A DNA stretch of 64,000 bases, taken from NCBI RefSeq assembly GCF_004919685.1, contig NZ_SMYZ01000081.1, positions 90,067 to 154,066 on the forward strand, read 5' to 3'. A model generated the notes under the pieces. The model was given only the letters and a program-made list of their open reading frames with translations, was not told the DNA's origin and ran no database searches. This document shows, piece by piece, positions 1-8,309 of this stretch; the stretch's first letter is position 1; each line of letters starts with the position of its first letter. Source of the DNA: Mesorhizobium norvegicum. GTDB lineage: Bacteria > Pseudomonadota > Alphaproteobacteria > Rhizobiales > Rhizobiaceae. A program made the position numbers and the translations under genes.

Positions 1-27
1 GAAAATCTGATCCTGGACTGGTCATGA
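1..27 (+). CDS. 3' end of an upstream gene (last eight codons)
   Basis: The window opens inside a reading frame whose last eight codons read ENLILDWS before a TGA at 25-27. Eight residues are too few to identify a protein. The next gene is a ferredoxin of the kind that serves cytochrome P450s, so a P450 is the likeliest upstream neighbour; that is inference from context only. Confidence 0.35.
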   Translation, partial: ENLILDWS

Positions 28-65
28 CCATCGCCGAGCCATGCCAAGACAATGGAGGCAGCGCT

Positions 66-311
66 ATGCGCATTATCGTCCACAATGCCAAATGCCAGGG
101 TCACGCGCGATGCTGGGCGCAAGCGCCGGACATCTTCAAGCTTGATGACGATGGCTACATCCTGCCCGGTGACATTCAGGTTGCGGAGGGGGAGCAACTG
201 CTTGCGTCACAAGGCGCGCGATCCTGCCCCGAACGTGCGCTGGAAGTCGATCGCACCTCGGCAGCGCGGTTCGAACCAGCCGCCATGCAACCAAGAACTG
301 GGGAAGCTTAG
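66..311 (+). CDS. Ferredoxin of the P450-partner type
   Basis: A small electron carrier of 81 residues. Cysteines 10, 16 and 54 form the pattern C-x2-H-x2-C ... CP, with His13 where a four-cysteine ferredoxin would have its second cysteine. This pattern is typical of [3Fe-4S] or atypical [4Fe-4S] ferredoxins that feed bacterial P450s. The start is the ATG at 66, because GGAGG at 54-58 is correctly spaced for it; an in-frame ATG at 24 overlaps the upstream stop and lacks such a site. It heads a run of oxidoreductase genes (SnoaL-like, two SDRs, a flavin monooxygenase), so it probably serves an oxidative pathway with the gene to its left. Confidence 0.85.
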   Translation: MRIIVHNAKCQGHARCWAQAPDIFKLDDDGYILPGDIQVAEGEQLLASQGARSCPERALEVDRTSAARFEPAAMQPRTGEA

Positions 312-522
312 GTGGAATCGACGAGACGTGGCCCCACACCGCAAAGCAAGATGTCCGGCCGCTTCCCTGCCTACCTCCTCTCCGGCATCGAGACCTCAAT
401 GACACGCACGCGACACGTGAAGTTCGTCTCCGTTCTGGCTTCTTCAGTTGCCGATCGGTTCGACCTTGCACGCACCTAGAGGCACGAAACGCCTCTTCCA
501 ATCTCAAATTTGCGACAGAGCG

Positions 523-1062
523 ATGGGCCAGGCAAAAATCACCGAACTGCGCGACCGCGAGGCGATCCGCGACTGCCTTTATCGGTACTGCCGCGGCATA
601 GACCGCGCGGATGAGGCTGCGCTGCGCAGTGCATATTGGCCCGATGCGCATGACAATCACGGTGCCTATCGCGGCTCAGCCGAGGGCTTCTTTGAGTTTG
701 CGCTTGGTCTCTTCAAAACCGGACCGCGCTTAATCCACCAGATCACGAACGTCTTGATCGAATTCATCGACCCGTCGGAGGCCGTGGTCGAAAGCTATTT
801 CACCGCGCTGCAACGCGGACCAGACAATGACGGAGAAGCACGCCAGGTGCTTCTCTGCGGCCGTTACTGCGATCTTTTTCAGAAGAGGGAAGGGGCGTGG
901 CGCATTGCCGAACGGACCGTCGTTTACGATTGGATCGAAGAGCAGACCCCACCAGCGGTCCCCGAGGCAGAACGGTTCGGCTTGCGGCAACCGATCGGAG
1001 CAGCGCATCCCAATGACCCGGTTTACGCGCTCAGGAAGCGCCGCAGCTCGTCATCAAAATGA
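523..1062 (+). CDS. SnoaL-like / nuclear transport factor 2-fold protein
   Basis: A 179-residue protein of the SnoaL-like (NTF2-fold) group. The N-terminal stretch ELRDREAIRDCLYRYCRGID is the usual first helix of this family, followed by a D-rich loop (WPDAHDNHG) and a beta-rich body ending near EGAWRIAERTVVYDW. Family members are small cyclases, dehydratases, isomerases or subunits of ring-hydroxylating systems; the reaction here cannot be read from sequence. ATG 523 is preferred because the homologous segment begins there; an in-frame ATG at 448 would add 25 residues without family character. It sits between the ferredoxin and two SDRs, which suggests a step in the same pathway. Confidence 0.7.
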   Translation: MGQAKITELRDREAIRDCLYRYCRGIDRADEAALRSAYWPDAHDNHGAYRGSAEGFFEFALGLFKTGPRLIHQITNVLIEFIDPSEAVVESYFTALQRGPDNDGEARQVLLCGRYCDLFQKREGAWRIAERTVVYDWIEEQTPPAVPEAERFGLRQPIGAAHPNDPVYALRKRRSSSSK

Positions 1063-1244
1063 AAATGCCATGCATGTCACCACAATGCTTTCCAAGGCTC
1101 CCAATTGCGGAGCCGCGTCGCGGGAGCGGTCGCGGAACGCAACACGTCTACCCGTATGGAAACTCGCCGTCACCAGGACGTCCGCGACCGGTCTTGCGGC
1201 TGACTCGCGTCGATATCTCTGACGCTGGCTGCGGAGAGGTTCAT

Positions 1245-2081
1245 ATGAAGCAGGCAGGACGGGTCGTCATCATAACGGGAGCGGCAGGCGGAATCGGCCG
1301 TGCGCTGGTCGAGATCGTTGCCGCCGATGGAGACATCGTCGTTGCGGTGGACCTTCCTGGCTGCGGCGTTCTTGAACTGGCCGGCGGTCTCGGCCATCCG
1401 CATCTGAGCCTCGAATGCGATGTCTCACGAGAAGAGGACATTGTCGCCCTACACGGCCGCATCGAAGCGCAGTTCGCGAAAATCGATGTTCTCGTCAACA
1501 ACGCGGCGATAGGACCCGCCATGGCTGCGACTATCGACACCGGTTTCGAGGCCTTCCGACGCGTGCTGGCAACAAATCTGATCGGGCCTTTCATCATGGC
1601 CGGCGAAGCGGCGAGGCGCATGCAGCCCGGCGCTGCCATTGTCAACGTCGCTTCGCTGGCGGGCGTGCTGGGCAATCCCAAGCGCAACGCCTATGCCAGC
1701 TCGAAGGCAGGCTTGATCGCTCTCACGAGGTCGCTTGCATGCGAGTGGGCCTCGCGCGGCATCCGCGTAACGGCGGTAGCGCCAGGATACGTGCGCACGC
1801 CGATGGTGGCGGAACTGGAACGTGCGGGCAAGATGGACCTCGCGGCCGTGCGCCGCCGCGTGCCCATGGGGCGAATGGCGCGCCCCGACGAGATCGCTCG
1901 GGCCGTGCGTTTTTTGGCCAGCGCACAGACGGGCTACATCACCGGATCGGTGCTGACGGTCGACGGCGGTTGGATGTCGTTCAACCAGCCGGGCGACGCG
2001 CACACCCGCCGGTCGGCGAGACGCCTCGAGCCGAACTCTTCCGGCCGGAAGAACGAACCGATGCGCGCACAGTGGTCGTGA
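1245..2081 (+). CDS. Short-chain dehydrogenase/reductase (first half of a tandem SDR)
   Basis: A classical SDR that would use NAD(P)H to interconvert an alcohol and a carbonyl. The 278 residues show the TGAAGGIG cofactor loop (11-18), NNAA after strand 4, a catalytic Ser in NVASLAG, and Tyr150/Lys154 in YASSK. The start at 1245 has GGAGAGG just upstream; the longer reading from 1059 has no family character. After a normal SDR end (VDGGW) the frame runs on for about 35 odd residues and stops at 2081. The next frame reads through the same stretch into a second SDR. Read as one protein, with one base restored near 2005, the pair would be about 547 residues. I recall a tandem SDR of that size (Y4vI) in Sinorhizobium NGR234. 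Confidence 0.8.
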   Translation: MKQAGRVVIITGAAGGIGRALVEIVAADGDIVVAVDLPGCGVLELAGGLGHPHLSLECDVSREEDIVALHGRIEAQFAKIDVLVNNAAIGPAMAATIDTGFEAFRRVLATNLIGPFIMAGEAARRMQPGAAIVNVASLAGVLGNPKRNAYASSKAGLIALTRSLACEWASRGIRVTAVAPGYVRTPMVAELERAGKMDLAAVRRRVPMGRMARPDEIARAVRFLASAQTGYITGSVLTVDGGWMSFNQPGDAHTRRSARRLEPNSSGRKNEPMRAQWS

Positions 2082-2887
2082 CGGGCGGCGCGAACGGTAT
2101 AGGCGCCGCCGTCGTTCGCCGCTTTGCCGCGAACTCCGACACAGTCGTGATTGCTGATAAAGATGGTGCTGGGGCGGCAGAACTCGCTGGTTTGCTGGGC
2201 GGCAGGCACGTGGCGAAATCCGTCGACTTGGCGGTCGAGAGCGAGGTGGTGGCCCTGTTCGAGGAAATACGGGGGCGCTTCGGTCGCATCGAGATCCTCG
2301 TCAACTGTGCTGCTATTGCCGATACGTTTGTGCTAGGGATCGAAATCCCGCGACAGATCGAGCGGGTACTGGACGTCAATCTCACCGGCACCTTCACCTG
2401 CGCGCGCGAGGCGATCAAGTCGATGGACGCCGGCGGCGTAATCCTCAATCTTGGATCGATCAATAGTTTCCTGCCCTTCGTGCCGCGCCATGCCTATGGG
2501 GCGTCCAGGGCGGGTATGAACATTCTGACCCGGTGCATGGCGGCCGAACTCGGGTCGGTCGGCATCCGAACGGCCACCGTCGCTCTTGGCTATATCCGTA
2601 CGCCTGACATTGCTCAGCTGGTCGAGTCCGGCTGCATCGATTCCGTAGCGATCAAACGGCGCATCCCGATGGGGCGGATGGGAGAGCCCGAAGACGTCGC
2701 CGAGGCAGTGTTCTTTCTGGCCTCGCCTGATGCCTCATACGTAAACGGCTCGACCCTCTACGTGGACGGCGGCTTGACCTCGTTGGCTGACGCGCGAAAC
2801 GCCCAGCCAACCGATCAAGAAAATCCAACGGAATGTTCGCCGGCGACGGGTTGCGGTTCGTCGAAGCCGACGAGGTTCGAGGATTGA
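2072..2887 (+). CDS. Short-chain dehydrogenase/reductase-like (second half, Arg in place of catalytic Lys)
   Basis: A second SDR domain with the cofactor loop TGGANGIG and a C-terminal VDGG. The usual YxxxK reads YGASR, Tyr142 to Arg146, so the catalytic lysine is replaced; NNAG is also degenerate (NCAA). Activity may be altered or lost. No good ribosome-binding site precedes it. GTG 2072 is the most plausible start, overlapping the first SDR by ten bases, but the frame is open upstream (PRAELFRPEERTDARTVVV looks like a natural linker). I infer that the two SDRs were one fused protein, split by a single-base loss near 2005, either a real mutation or a sequencing error. The last 40 residues lack SDR character. 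Confidence 0.65.
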   Translation: MVVTGGANGIGAAVVRRFAANSDTVVIADKDGAGAAELAGLLGGRHVAKSVDLAVESEVVALFEEIRGRFGRIEILVNCAAIADTFVLGIEIPRQIERVLDVNLTGTFTCAREAIKSMDAGGVILNLGSINSFLPFVPRHAYGASRAGMNILTRCMAAELGSVGIRTATVALGYIRTPDIAQLVESGCIDSVAIKRRIPMGRMGEPEDVAEAVFFLASPDASYVNGSTLYVDGGLTSLADARNAQPTDQENPTECSPATGCGSSKPTRFED

Positions 2888-3137
2888 GACTGCGGCTGCA
2901 TGGCACGTGCCAAGCACGGCTTGCCAAGTGATCGTCTTCATCGGTGACGGAAAACTCGTCATCAGGGTCGAATCACTAGCCAGGTTTTGGCGCTTGCCTG
3001 CGGCCGCCGAACGATAAGCGGCTTTGCGCAAGATCGTCGACTACGTCGCCGCCAGGCCGGATCGATACCGCGGCCCACCCGCAATCGGCACAAGTCGAAG
3101 GCTTGATTGGCCACTTTGTGTAAACGAGGGACACGCC

Positions 3138-4181
3138 ATGGAATTCGCGACGTTCATCTTGGCGGCCCAGCGAGGCTATCATCAATCGTGCGACAGCGTC
3201 ATCGGTAACTCCATAGAACAGACAATCGCTTCGGAGCAGGCTGGCTTCAACACCGCTTGGTTCGCCGAGCACCACTTCAACAATTACAGCCTGGTTCCCT
3301 CGCCCTTGATGATGGTGGCACACTGTGCCGGCCTTACGAGCACCATTCGCCTTGGCACCGGTGTGTGTGTGCTGCCGCTATATCAACCGCAGCGCCTGCT
3401 CTCCGAGATCGGCTTTGCCGATATCGTTTCGAACGGCCGCCTCGAACTCGGCGTCGGCTCGGGATACCAGCAGTTCGAGTTCGAGCGCTTCGGCGTCGAT
3501 GTCGATCAGGCGCCGGCCGTGTTTGCGGAATACCTGGATATCCTTCTCAAGGGCCTTAACCAGAAGGTCTTCGAGCACAATGGCCAGTATGAGAAGATAC
3601 CTTTGACGGCGATTTCGCTGCGCACCATCCAAAGGCCAGCCCCACCGATCTGGATCGCCTGCGGGTTCGCGCGAAGCATGTGCCGGGCCTATCGTGAGGG
3701 CCACAATCTTTTCGTCACGGCGTTCCACAACGGCTTGGAAAACGTGAGAACGCTGCGTGAGACCATCGAGGCAGCAGCGGCCTCGCGGGGTAAGGATGTC
3801 ACCGCCGCCAAGATAGGGCTTCTGCGCTGCTGCTATGCCAGCGACGATCAGGCGGAGATCGACAGCTATCTCGACAACGCCCGCTTCCAGCGCCGGCTAT
3901 CTGAAGCACTTCATCAGCGCCGCCAGCAGAGCCGGGACGGCTATCTGCTGCAGGAAACACCGACGCAGCAGGATCTGTCGTTCGAGACCATGCGCCAGAA
4001 CCTGCCGATCGGCAGCGTAAGTCGCGTCATCGATCGCCTGCTGGAAGAGATAAGTATCCTGAAGCCGGACCAGATCGCAATTCAGACCCAATTGGGAGAT
4101 TTCGACCAAAAGACGATGCTACGCCAGATTGAGCTCTGGGGAGACAAGATCATTCCAGCGATCAACAAGTCGCTTGGTTAG
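3138..4181 (+). CDS. LLM-class flavin-dependent monooxygenase (luciferase-like)
   Basis: A 347-residue luciferase-like (bacterial bioluminescence fold) FMN-dependent oxidoreductase. Family marks include EQAGFNTAWFAEHHFNNY, the RLGTGVCVLPLYQP strand, and ADIVSNGRLELGVGSGYQ with its phosphate-binding glycine turn. Such enzymes oxidise substrates using reduced flavin from a partner reductase. ATG 3138 is preferred because GAGGGA lies just upstream and MEFATFILAAQRG is a normal N-terminus; the extension to 3024 is unlike the family. It lies 250 bp after the SDR pair in the same direction and probably completes that oxidative group. The substrate is unknown. Confidence 0.82.
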   Translation: MEFATFILAAQRGYHQSCDSVIGNSIEQTIASEQAGFNTAWFAEHHFNNYSLVPSPLMMVAHCAGLTSTIRLGTGVCVLPLYQPQRLLSEIGFADIVSNGRLELGVGSGYQQFEFERFGVDVDQAPAVFAEYLDILLKGLNQKVFEHNGQYEKIPLTAISLRTIQRPAPPIWIACGFARSMCRAYREGHNLFVTAFHNGLENVRTLRETIEAAAASRGKDVTAAKIGLLRCCYASDDQAEIDSYLDNARFQRRLSEALHQRRQQSRDGYLLQETPTQQDLSFETMRQNLPIGSVSRVIDRLLEEISILKPDQIAIQTQLGDFDQKTMLRQIELWGDKIIPAINKSLG

Positions 4182-4689
4182 GTCAAGGCTTGAAGCTCGG
4201 GGCGGCCCCTGGGGGTGTTGAAATCTCGCGTGCCGATGCTCGACGATGGTCCATGCGGGCTGGATATATAATCAAGCCGACTGGCGATGGCGGGTATCGA
4301 AGACCAACGCCGTCCGTCACCTTGCCTGCACGGACCGCCGGTCTTCCGCTCTCTGGCCATCTCGCTTGACCGTTGATCGGCAGCCTGACGGGACGCCCGC
4401 CACGGCGCAGACGAATAGCCACTCCCACGACCCCTCTTGTGTCCGAAGTTGGACGAGGATGTCGCAAGCCCGACCAAGAGTAGAGAGGGGTACCTGGCCG
4501 CCGGTATGGAGAACTGGTGCGGCGCAGGTGGTTCGCCAATTCGGCACGCGCCTTGCTTCATTGATTCTGTATGGGCACGACAGTGGCAGGTCGCCGATCG
4601 GTGGGCAGAGCGGTTCGCCTCTGAAAGTACTTCGTGCGGCAGCGATGACAGGCCTGTCGGCTGGACAGCGTCGGTGGAGGTGAGACCGC
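4182..4689 (+). other. Intergenic region before the phosphonate genes
   Basis: About 510 bp without a convincing gene. Open frames on both strands here have arginine- and proline-rich shadow compositions. The one structure worth noting is a NifA-site-like element with a sigma-54-like promoter near its right end, given separately. Confidence 0.5.
4440..4557 (+). promoter_or_regulatory. Possible NifA/sigma-54 promoter upstream of pepM
   Basis: At 4542-4557 the sequence CGGCACGCGCCTTGCT differs from the -24/-12 consensus (TGGCAC-N5-TTGC) at one base and has the right GG-to-GC spacing. At 4440-4455 lies TGT-N10-ACG, one base from the NifA site TGT-N10-ACA, 87 bp before the -24 element, a normal distance. 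Both elements are imperfect, so chance is possible. The -12 element is about 130 bp before pepM. Confidence 0.4.
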
Positions 4690-5598
4690 ATGGTGGAGAG
4701 GCAGTCTGGTGCGCAGACGCGCGAGAGCTTGCGCCGAATGATCGCGTCCAGTGAACTCGCCTTCGCAATGGAGGCTCATGACGGCCTTTCGGCGGCGATT
4801 GCCGAGCGCGCTGGCTTCAAGGCGCTCTGGGCGTCCGGCCTCTCGATTTCATCCAGTCTCGGATATCGAGATGCCAACGAAGCTTCCTGGTCCCAACTCG
4901 TCGATGTCGTTGACCGAATTTCCGACACGGTGGACATTCCAGTCCTCGTCGACGGGGACAGCGGGTTCGGGAACTTCAACAATGCCCGTTTGGTCGCCCG
5001 CAAGCTGCGCCAACATGGCGCGAGCGGCATATGTCTCGAGGACACGGCGTTCCCGAAAATGAACTCGTTCATCGGTGATCGGCACCCGTTGGCCGATATT
5101 CCCGAGTTCTGCGGCCGGCTTAAGGCGGTGAAGGACCAAGTGCCGGATGCGGAGTTCGTTCTGGTCGCCCGGATCGAGGCGCTCATCGCCGGCCGCGGAG
5201 AGGATGAGGCGCTGGCGCGAGCACAAGCCTACGCTGAGGCCGGCGCCGATGCTATTCTGATTCATTCCCGCAAGTCCAACGCTGAGCAGATTTTCGCCTT
5301 CACGCGCGCCTGGCAGAACCGCCTTCCGGTCGTGATCGTGCCTACGAAATATTACCGCACACCGGTCTCCGCGTATCGGGCGGCCGGAATCTCCACGGTC
5401 ATCTGGGCGAACCACAACATGCGCGCGGCGATATCGGCCATGCGCCAGGTCTGCGACCGCATCCTCCGCGAAGAAAGTATCGCCGGTATCGAGGACGAGG
5501 TGGCGACCCTCGATGAACTCTTCGATCTGCTCAATTACCAGGAACTCTCAGCGGCGGAAGAGAAATATCTGCCGCAGACGGCGACCGGCGTGCGGTAG
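4690..5598 (+). CDS. pepM: Phosphoenolpyruvate mutase
   Basis: Makes the C-P bond by rearranging phosphoenolpyruvate to phosphonopyruvate, the entry step to nearly all natural phosphonates. The 302 residues fit the PEP mutase / isocitrate lyase family. Visible residues are WASGLS with Trp47 and Ser49, Asp61 in GYRD, VDGD with Asp88 and Asp90, Arg161, and His192 in ILIHSRKS. The gating loop reads EDTAFPKMNS (117-126). Lys123, Asn125 and Ser126 are kept, but the third position of the EDK-x5-NS signature is Thr, not Lys. Keeping Asn125 argues against phosphonopyruvate hydrolase, which I recall has Thr there. GGTGGAGGTGAG precedes the ATG. The mutase equilibrium favours PEP, so a strong following step is needed, yet no decarboxylase is nearby. 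Confidence 0.9.
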   Translation: MVERQSGAQTRESLRRMIASSELAFAMEAHDGLSAAIAERAGFKALWASGLSISSSLGYRDANEASWSQLVDVVDRISDTVDIPVLVDGDSGFGNFNNARLVARKLRQHGASGICLEDTAFPKMNSFIGDRHPLADIPEFCGRLKAVKDQVPDAEFVLVARIEALIAGRGEDEALARAQAYAEAGADAILIHSRKSNAEQIFAFTRAWQNRLPVVIVPTKYYRTPVSAYRAAGISTVIWANHNMRAAISAMRQVCDRILREESIAGIEDEVATLDELFDLLNYQELSAAEEKYLPQTATGVR

Positions 5599-5643
5599 CA
5601 GGCCCAGCCCGTCTTTTGAAAGCAAACGAAAACGGGAGCGCAC

Positions 5644-6834
5644 ATGCTTGCGCATCGGACAAACCTTTTCGGTACATCGGGTACCGCCGCGGCGCGCACT
5701 GCCGCAAAAGCGGCGGCCGATGCTGGCAAGGAGATCATCGATCTGACCGCCGGCGAGATCTGGAGCGAGCTTGCTCCCACGATTCGCGACGGCGCGATCG
5801 ACGCCATCAATAAGGGCGTCAATCGCTATACCGATACGGTTGGCATGGTGGAGCTGCGCGAGGCACTGGCGCGGAAGATCTCCCTCGATACCGGACAGAT
5901 CTGGAAGGCCGAGGAAGTTGCCGTGACGTCCGGAGCGAAGCAGGCCTTGTTCAATGCCGCAATGGTGCTGCTGAACCCGGGCGACGAGGTCATCATCCCG
6001 GCGCCTTACTGGACAACGTTTCCGGCCCAGGTGCTAATCGCCGGCGGCACACCGGTCTTCGTCGACACCAGATCCAACGGTTGCGTCCCGCGCCCCGAGC
6101 ACATCAAGGAGGCGGTCACCGAACGAACGCGGGCGATCGTCGTCAACACGCCCAGCAATCCGGCCGGTGCGGTCTACGATGTTGAGACCCTGATGGCCAT
6201 CGCTCAACTGGCGGTCAGCCACAACCTGTGGATCATTTTCGACGAGTGCTATGGCGACTTCGTGCATGAGGATCATACCCACCATCCGATCGTCTCGGTC
6301 GCTCCCGAAATTCGAGCACGCGCGCTGATCGTCAACTCCTTCAGCAAATCGCTGGCATTGACCGGCTGGCGCATCGGTTATCTGGCGGGCACAAAAGAGG
6401 TGATCAATGCCGTCAAGGCCCTGCAATCGCACACCACTTCGAATCCAAACGTAATTGCCCAGCACGCGGTGCTCGCCCATTTGCAAAGGGATGGATCGGA
6501 CTATGAAGGCAAGCTGCGTTCACGCCTCACAAGCGCCAGACGGGTGGGTCTTGACGTGCTTGCTTGGTTGACGCGTGTCCCGGTCGCCAGGGCGCAAGGC
6601 GGCTTCTATTTCTATCTCGACCTTTCCCATCTGCTGCGATCGGCATCGGAAGACGGCGCCTCAACGACAGCCGACGATATCGTGACGGCTCTGCTTGCCG
6701 AAACTGGCGTCGCAGCTGTGTCGGGCGCCGCGTTCGGTGACCCCGCCGGCCTGCGCCTGTCCTATGGAATTCCATCTGAAAAACTCGCGACCGGCCTGGC
6801 CCGGCTCGTCGAATTCCTCAACGCCTGGAAATGA
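5644..6834 (+). CDS. Class I PLP aminotransferase (aspartate-aminotransferase-like)
   Basis: A 396-residue fold-type I aminotransferase. It shows YTDTVGMVELREALA, the APYWTTFP loop, NTPSNPAG, DECYGDF with the PLP-ring aspartate, the PLP-binding Lys235 in NSFSKSLALTGWRIGY, and a C-terminal RLSYG with the carboxylate-binding arginine. It starts 46 bp after pepM with GGGAG upstream and is probably co-transcribed. Its place suggests transamination of phosphonopyruvate to phosphonoalanine, which would pull the mutase forward and replace the usual decarboxylase. That substrate is inferred; an ordinary 2-oxo acid is also possible. Confidence 0.8.
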   Translation: MLAHRTNLFGTSGTAAARTAAKAAADAGKEIIDLTAGEIWSELAPTIRDGAIDAINKGVNRYTDTVGMVELREALARKISLDTGQIWKAEEVAVTSGAKQALFNAAMVLLNPGDEVIIPAPYWTTFPAQVLIAGGTPVFVDTRSNGCVPRPEHIKEAVTERTRAIVVNTPSNPAGAVYDVETLMAIAQLAVSHNLWIIFDECYGDFVHEDHTHHPIVSVAPEIRARALIVNSFSKSLALTGWRIGYLAGTKEVINAVKALQSHTTSNPNVIAQHAVLAHLQRDGSDYEGKLRSRLTSARRVGLDVLAWLTRVPVARAQGGFYFYLDLSHLLRSASEDGASTTADDIVTALLAETGVAAVSGAAFGDPAGLRLSYGIPSEKLATGLARLVEFLNAWK

Positions 6835-6864
6835 CACCGCAACACCACGAAAGAGGTGAATGAG

Positions 6865-7683
6865 ATGCCTCCCGCTGCTCCCAGGAAAGCCGTCATTCTC
6901 GCTGCCGGCTTCGGCTCCCGCCTGCGTCCGCTGACCGATCTGTGTCCCAAGCCCCTCGTCGAAGTCAACGGCACACCGATACTTCACAATGCACTGTGGA
7001 ACCTTCAGGCGGTGGGAGTCGAAGAGGTGACGATTGTTGTCGGCTATCGCAAGGATGCCATTCGGCATGCCTGTGGCGAACGCTTCGGCAGACTTGAAAT
7101 CAACTATGTCGAGTCCTCGGTCTTCGACAAGACAGGGAGCGCCTACTCGCTCTGGCTGGCACGCGACACGCTTCTTTCCGGCGACTGTTATCTCCTCGAA
7201 GGTGACGTCTTCTTCGAAGAAGATGCGCTGCGCCACCTGATCAGGGTGGAGGCGGCCAATGCCGCCGCGGTCGCGCCCTTCGATCCATCCATGGAAGGGT
7301 CCGCGGTCGTCCTTTCCAGCAACGGCTTCATATCCGAAGTCCGGTTGAAGCAGACGGCGGCAAATCTGGTATCAGGCACCCCGGTGCTCTTCAAGATGAT
7401 GAACCTCATCCGGTTCTCTGGCGCCGAACTCCAAACGGCGATCGTCCCGGTCCTCCACGACCTGATCGGCTCGGGCGCAATCAAAGCCTATACCGAGGAG
7501 CTGCTCGCGCATCTCATCGAGCAGCGCGGACTGCAACTCGCCGCGGCGCGATGTGACGATTTGCGATGGTACGAGATCGACAGTGAACAGGACCTGCGGG
7601 TAGCGGAAAGGATTTTCGCCTTCGAGCGACCTCACAGACATAGTGCCGACGCGCCGGCCGCCGTGGCGGGGGTAGGAGGATGA
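6865..7683 (+). CDS. Sugar-phosphate/choline-type nucleotidyltransferase, possible phosphonate cytidylyltransferase
   Basis: A 272-residue nucleotidyltransferase. Residues near 10-30 give the signature AVILAAGFGSRLRPLTDLCPKPL, and LLEGDVFFEED supplies the metal-binding acidic residues. It resembles LicC-type CTP:phosphocholine cytidylyltransferases and the PntC enzymes that load aminoethylphosphonate with CMP. ATG 6865 is chosen because AAAGAGGTGA lies seven bases before it; a GTG at 6856 is part of that site. It overlaps the next gene by ATGA at 7680, so translation is probably coupled. With the CDP-alcohol transferase that follows, it would activate a phosphonate as a CMP ester for transfer. 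The substrate is inferred. Confidence 0.78.
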   Translation: MPPAAPRKAVILAAGFGSRLRPLTDLCPKPLVEVNGTPILHNALWNLQAVGVEEVTIVVGYRKDAIRHACGERFGRLEINYVESSVFDKTGSAYSLWLARDTLLSGDCYLLEGDVFFEEDALRHLIRVEAANAAAVAPFDPSMEGSAVVLSSNGFISEVRLKQTAANLVSGTPVLFKMMNLIRFSGAELQTAIVPVLHDLIGSGAIKAYTEELLAHLIEQRGLQLAAARCDDLRWYEIDSEQDLRVAERIFAFERPHRHSADAPAAVAGVGG

Positions 7684-8279
7684 TCCGCTATCTGTTCGAC
7701 GCTGCAAATGCCATTACGGCCCTTGGGCTGATCTTGGCCACCACGGCGATCTACTTTGCTTTGATCGGGCGCTTCGAGATTGGCATCTGTTTCGGCTTGT
7801 GGGCTCTTTTGGCAGATGATGCCGACGGCATGGTCGCGAAGAGTTCCCCGAACCGGTCCGCTTTGATGGCACAGCTGGGTGGCGCGTTGGACGGGCTGCT
7901 TGATTTGGTCTACGCAGCCGTCTTTCCAGCGGTTCTGATTTTGTCCTTCAACGCGTTCTCCGTTCCCGCATTGTTGGCTGCCAACTGCCTCATCCTGTCA
8001 GGGGCTCTGCGCCTCAGCTATTTTTCGACGTTCGGACTGGACGCTGACGGATTCGGCAGAGGATTGCCGTTGAACAATAATCTCTTCGTGTTGGCGTTCC
8101 TCTTCGTCGCCGACCATCACTTGCCGGTGCAAGGCCTGGGCAACCTATTGATCGGTGCAGGGTTTGTGCTGTCGGTCCTGCATCTTTCAAACTTCAAATT
8201 TCCAGGTACCGGCAGTGCGTTGCGCTTGGGCAACCTTACACTCGCCGCAGCCGGATCTGTCGCCTTACTCACAAAGTGA
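7680..8279 (+). CDS. CDP-alcohol phosphatidyltransferase-like membrane protein
   Basis: A 199-residue integral membrane protein with about five to six hydrophobic segments. The family motif D-x2-DG-x2-AR-x8-G-x3-D-x3-D is present in modified form: DDADGMVAK, then GGALDGLLD. The conserved Arg is Lys, and the gap before the glycine is about four residues longer than usual. These enzymes move a phosphoalcohol from a CDP carrier to an acceptor in the membrane. After the nucleotidyltransferase it probably transfers a phosphonate headgroup to a lipid or other alcohol. The start overlaps the previous stop. Confidence 0.75.
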   Translation: MIRYLFDAANAITALGLILATTAIYFALIGRFEIGICFGLWALLADDADGMVAKSSPNRSALMAQLGGALDGLLDLVYAAVFPAVLILSFNAFSVPALLAANCLILSGALRLSYFSTFGLDADGFGRGLPLNNNLFVLAFLFVADHHLPVQGLGNLLIGAGFVLSVLHLSNFKFPGTGSALRLGNLTLAAAGSVALLTK

Positions 8280-8309
8280 ATCAGTTTGCAGCTATAGGGA
8301 AGAGAATAC

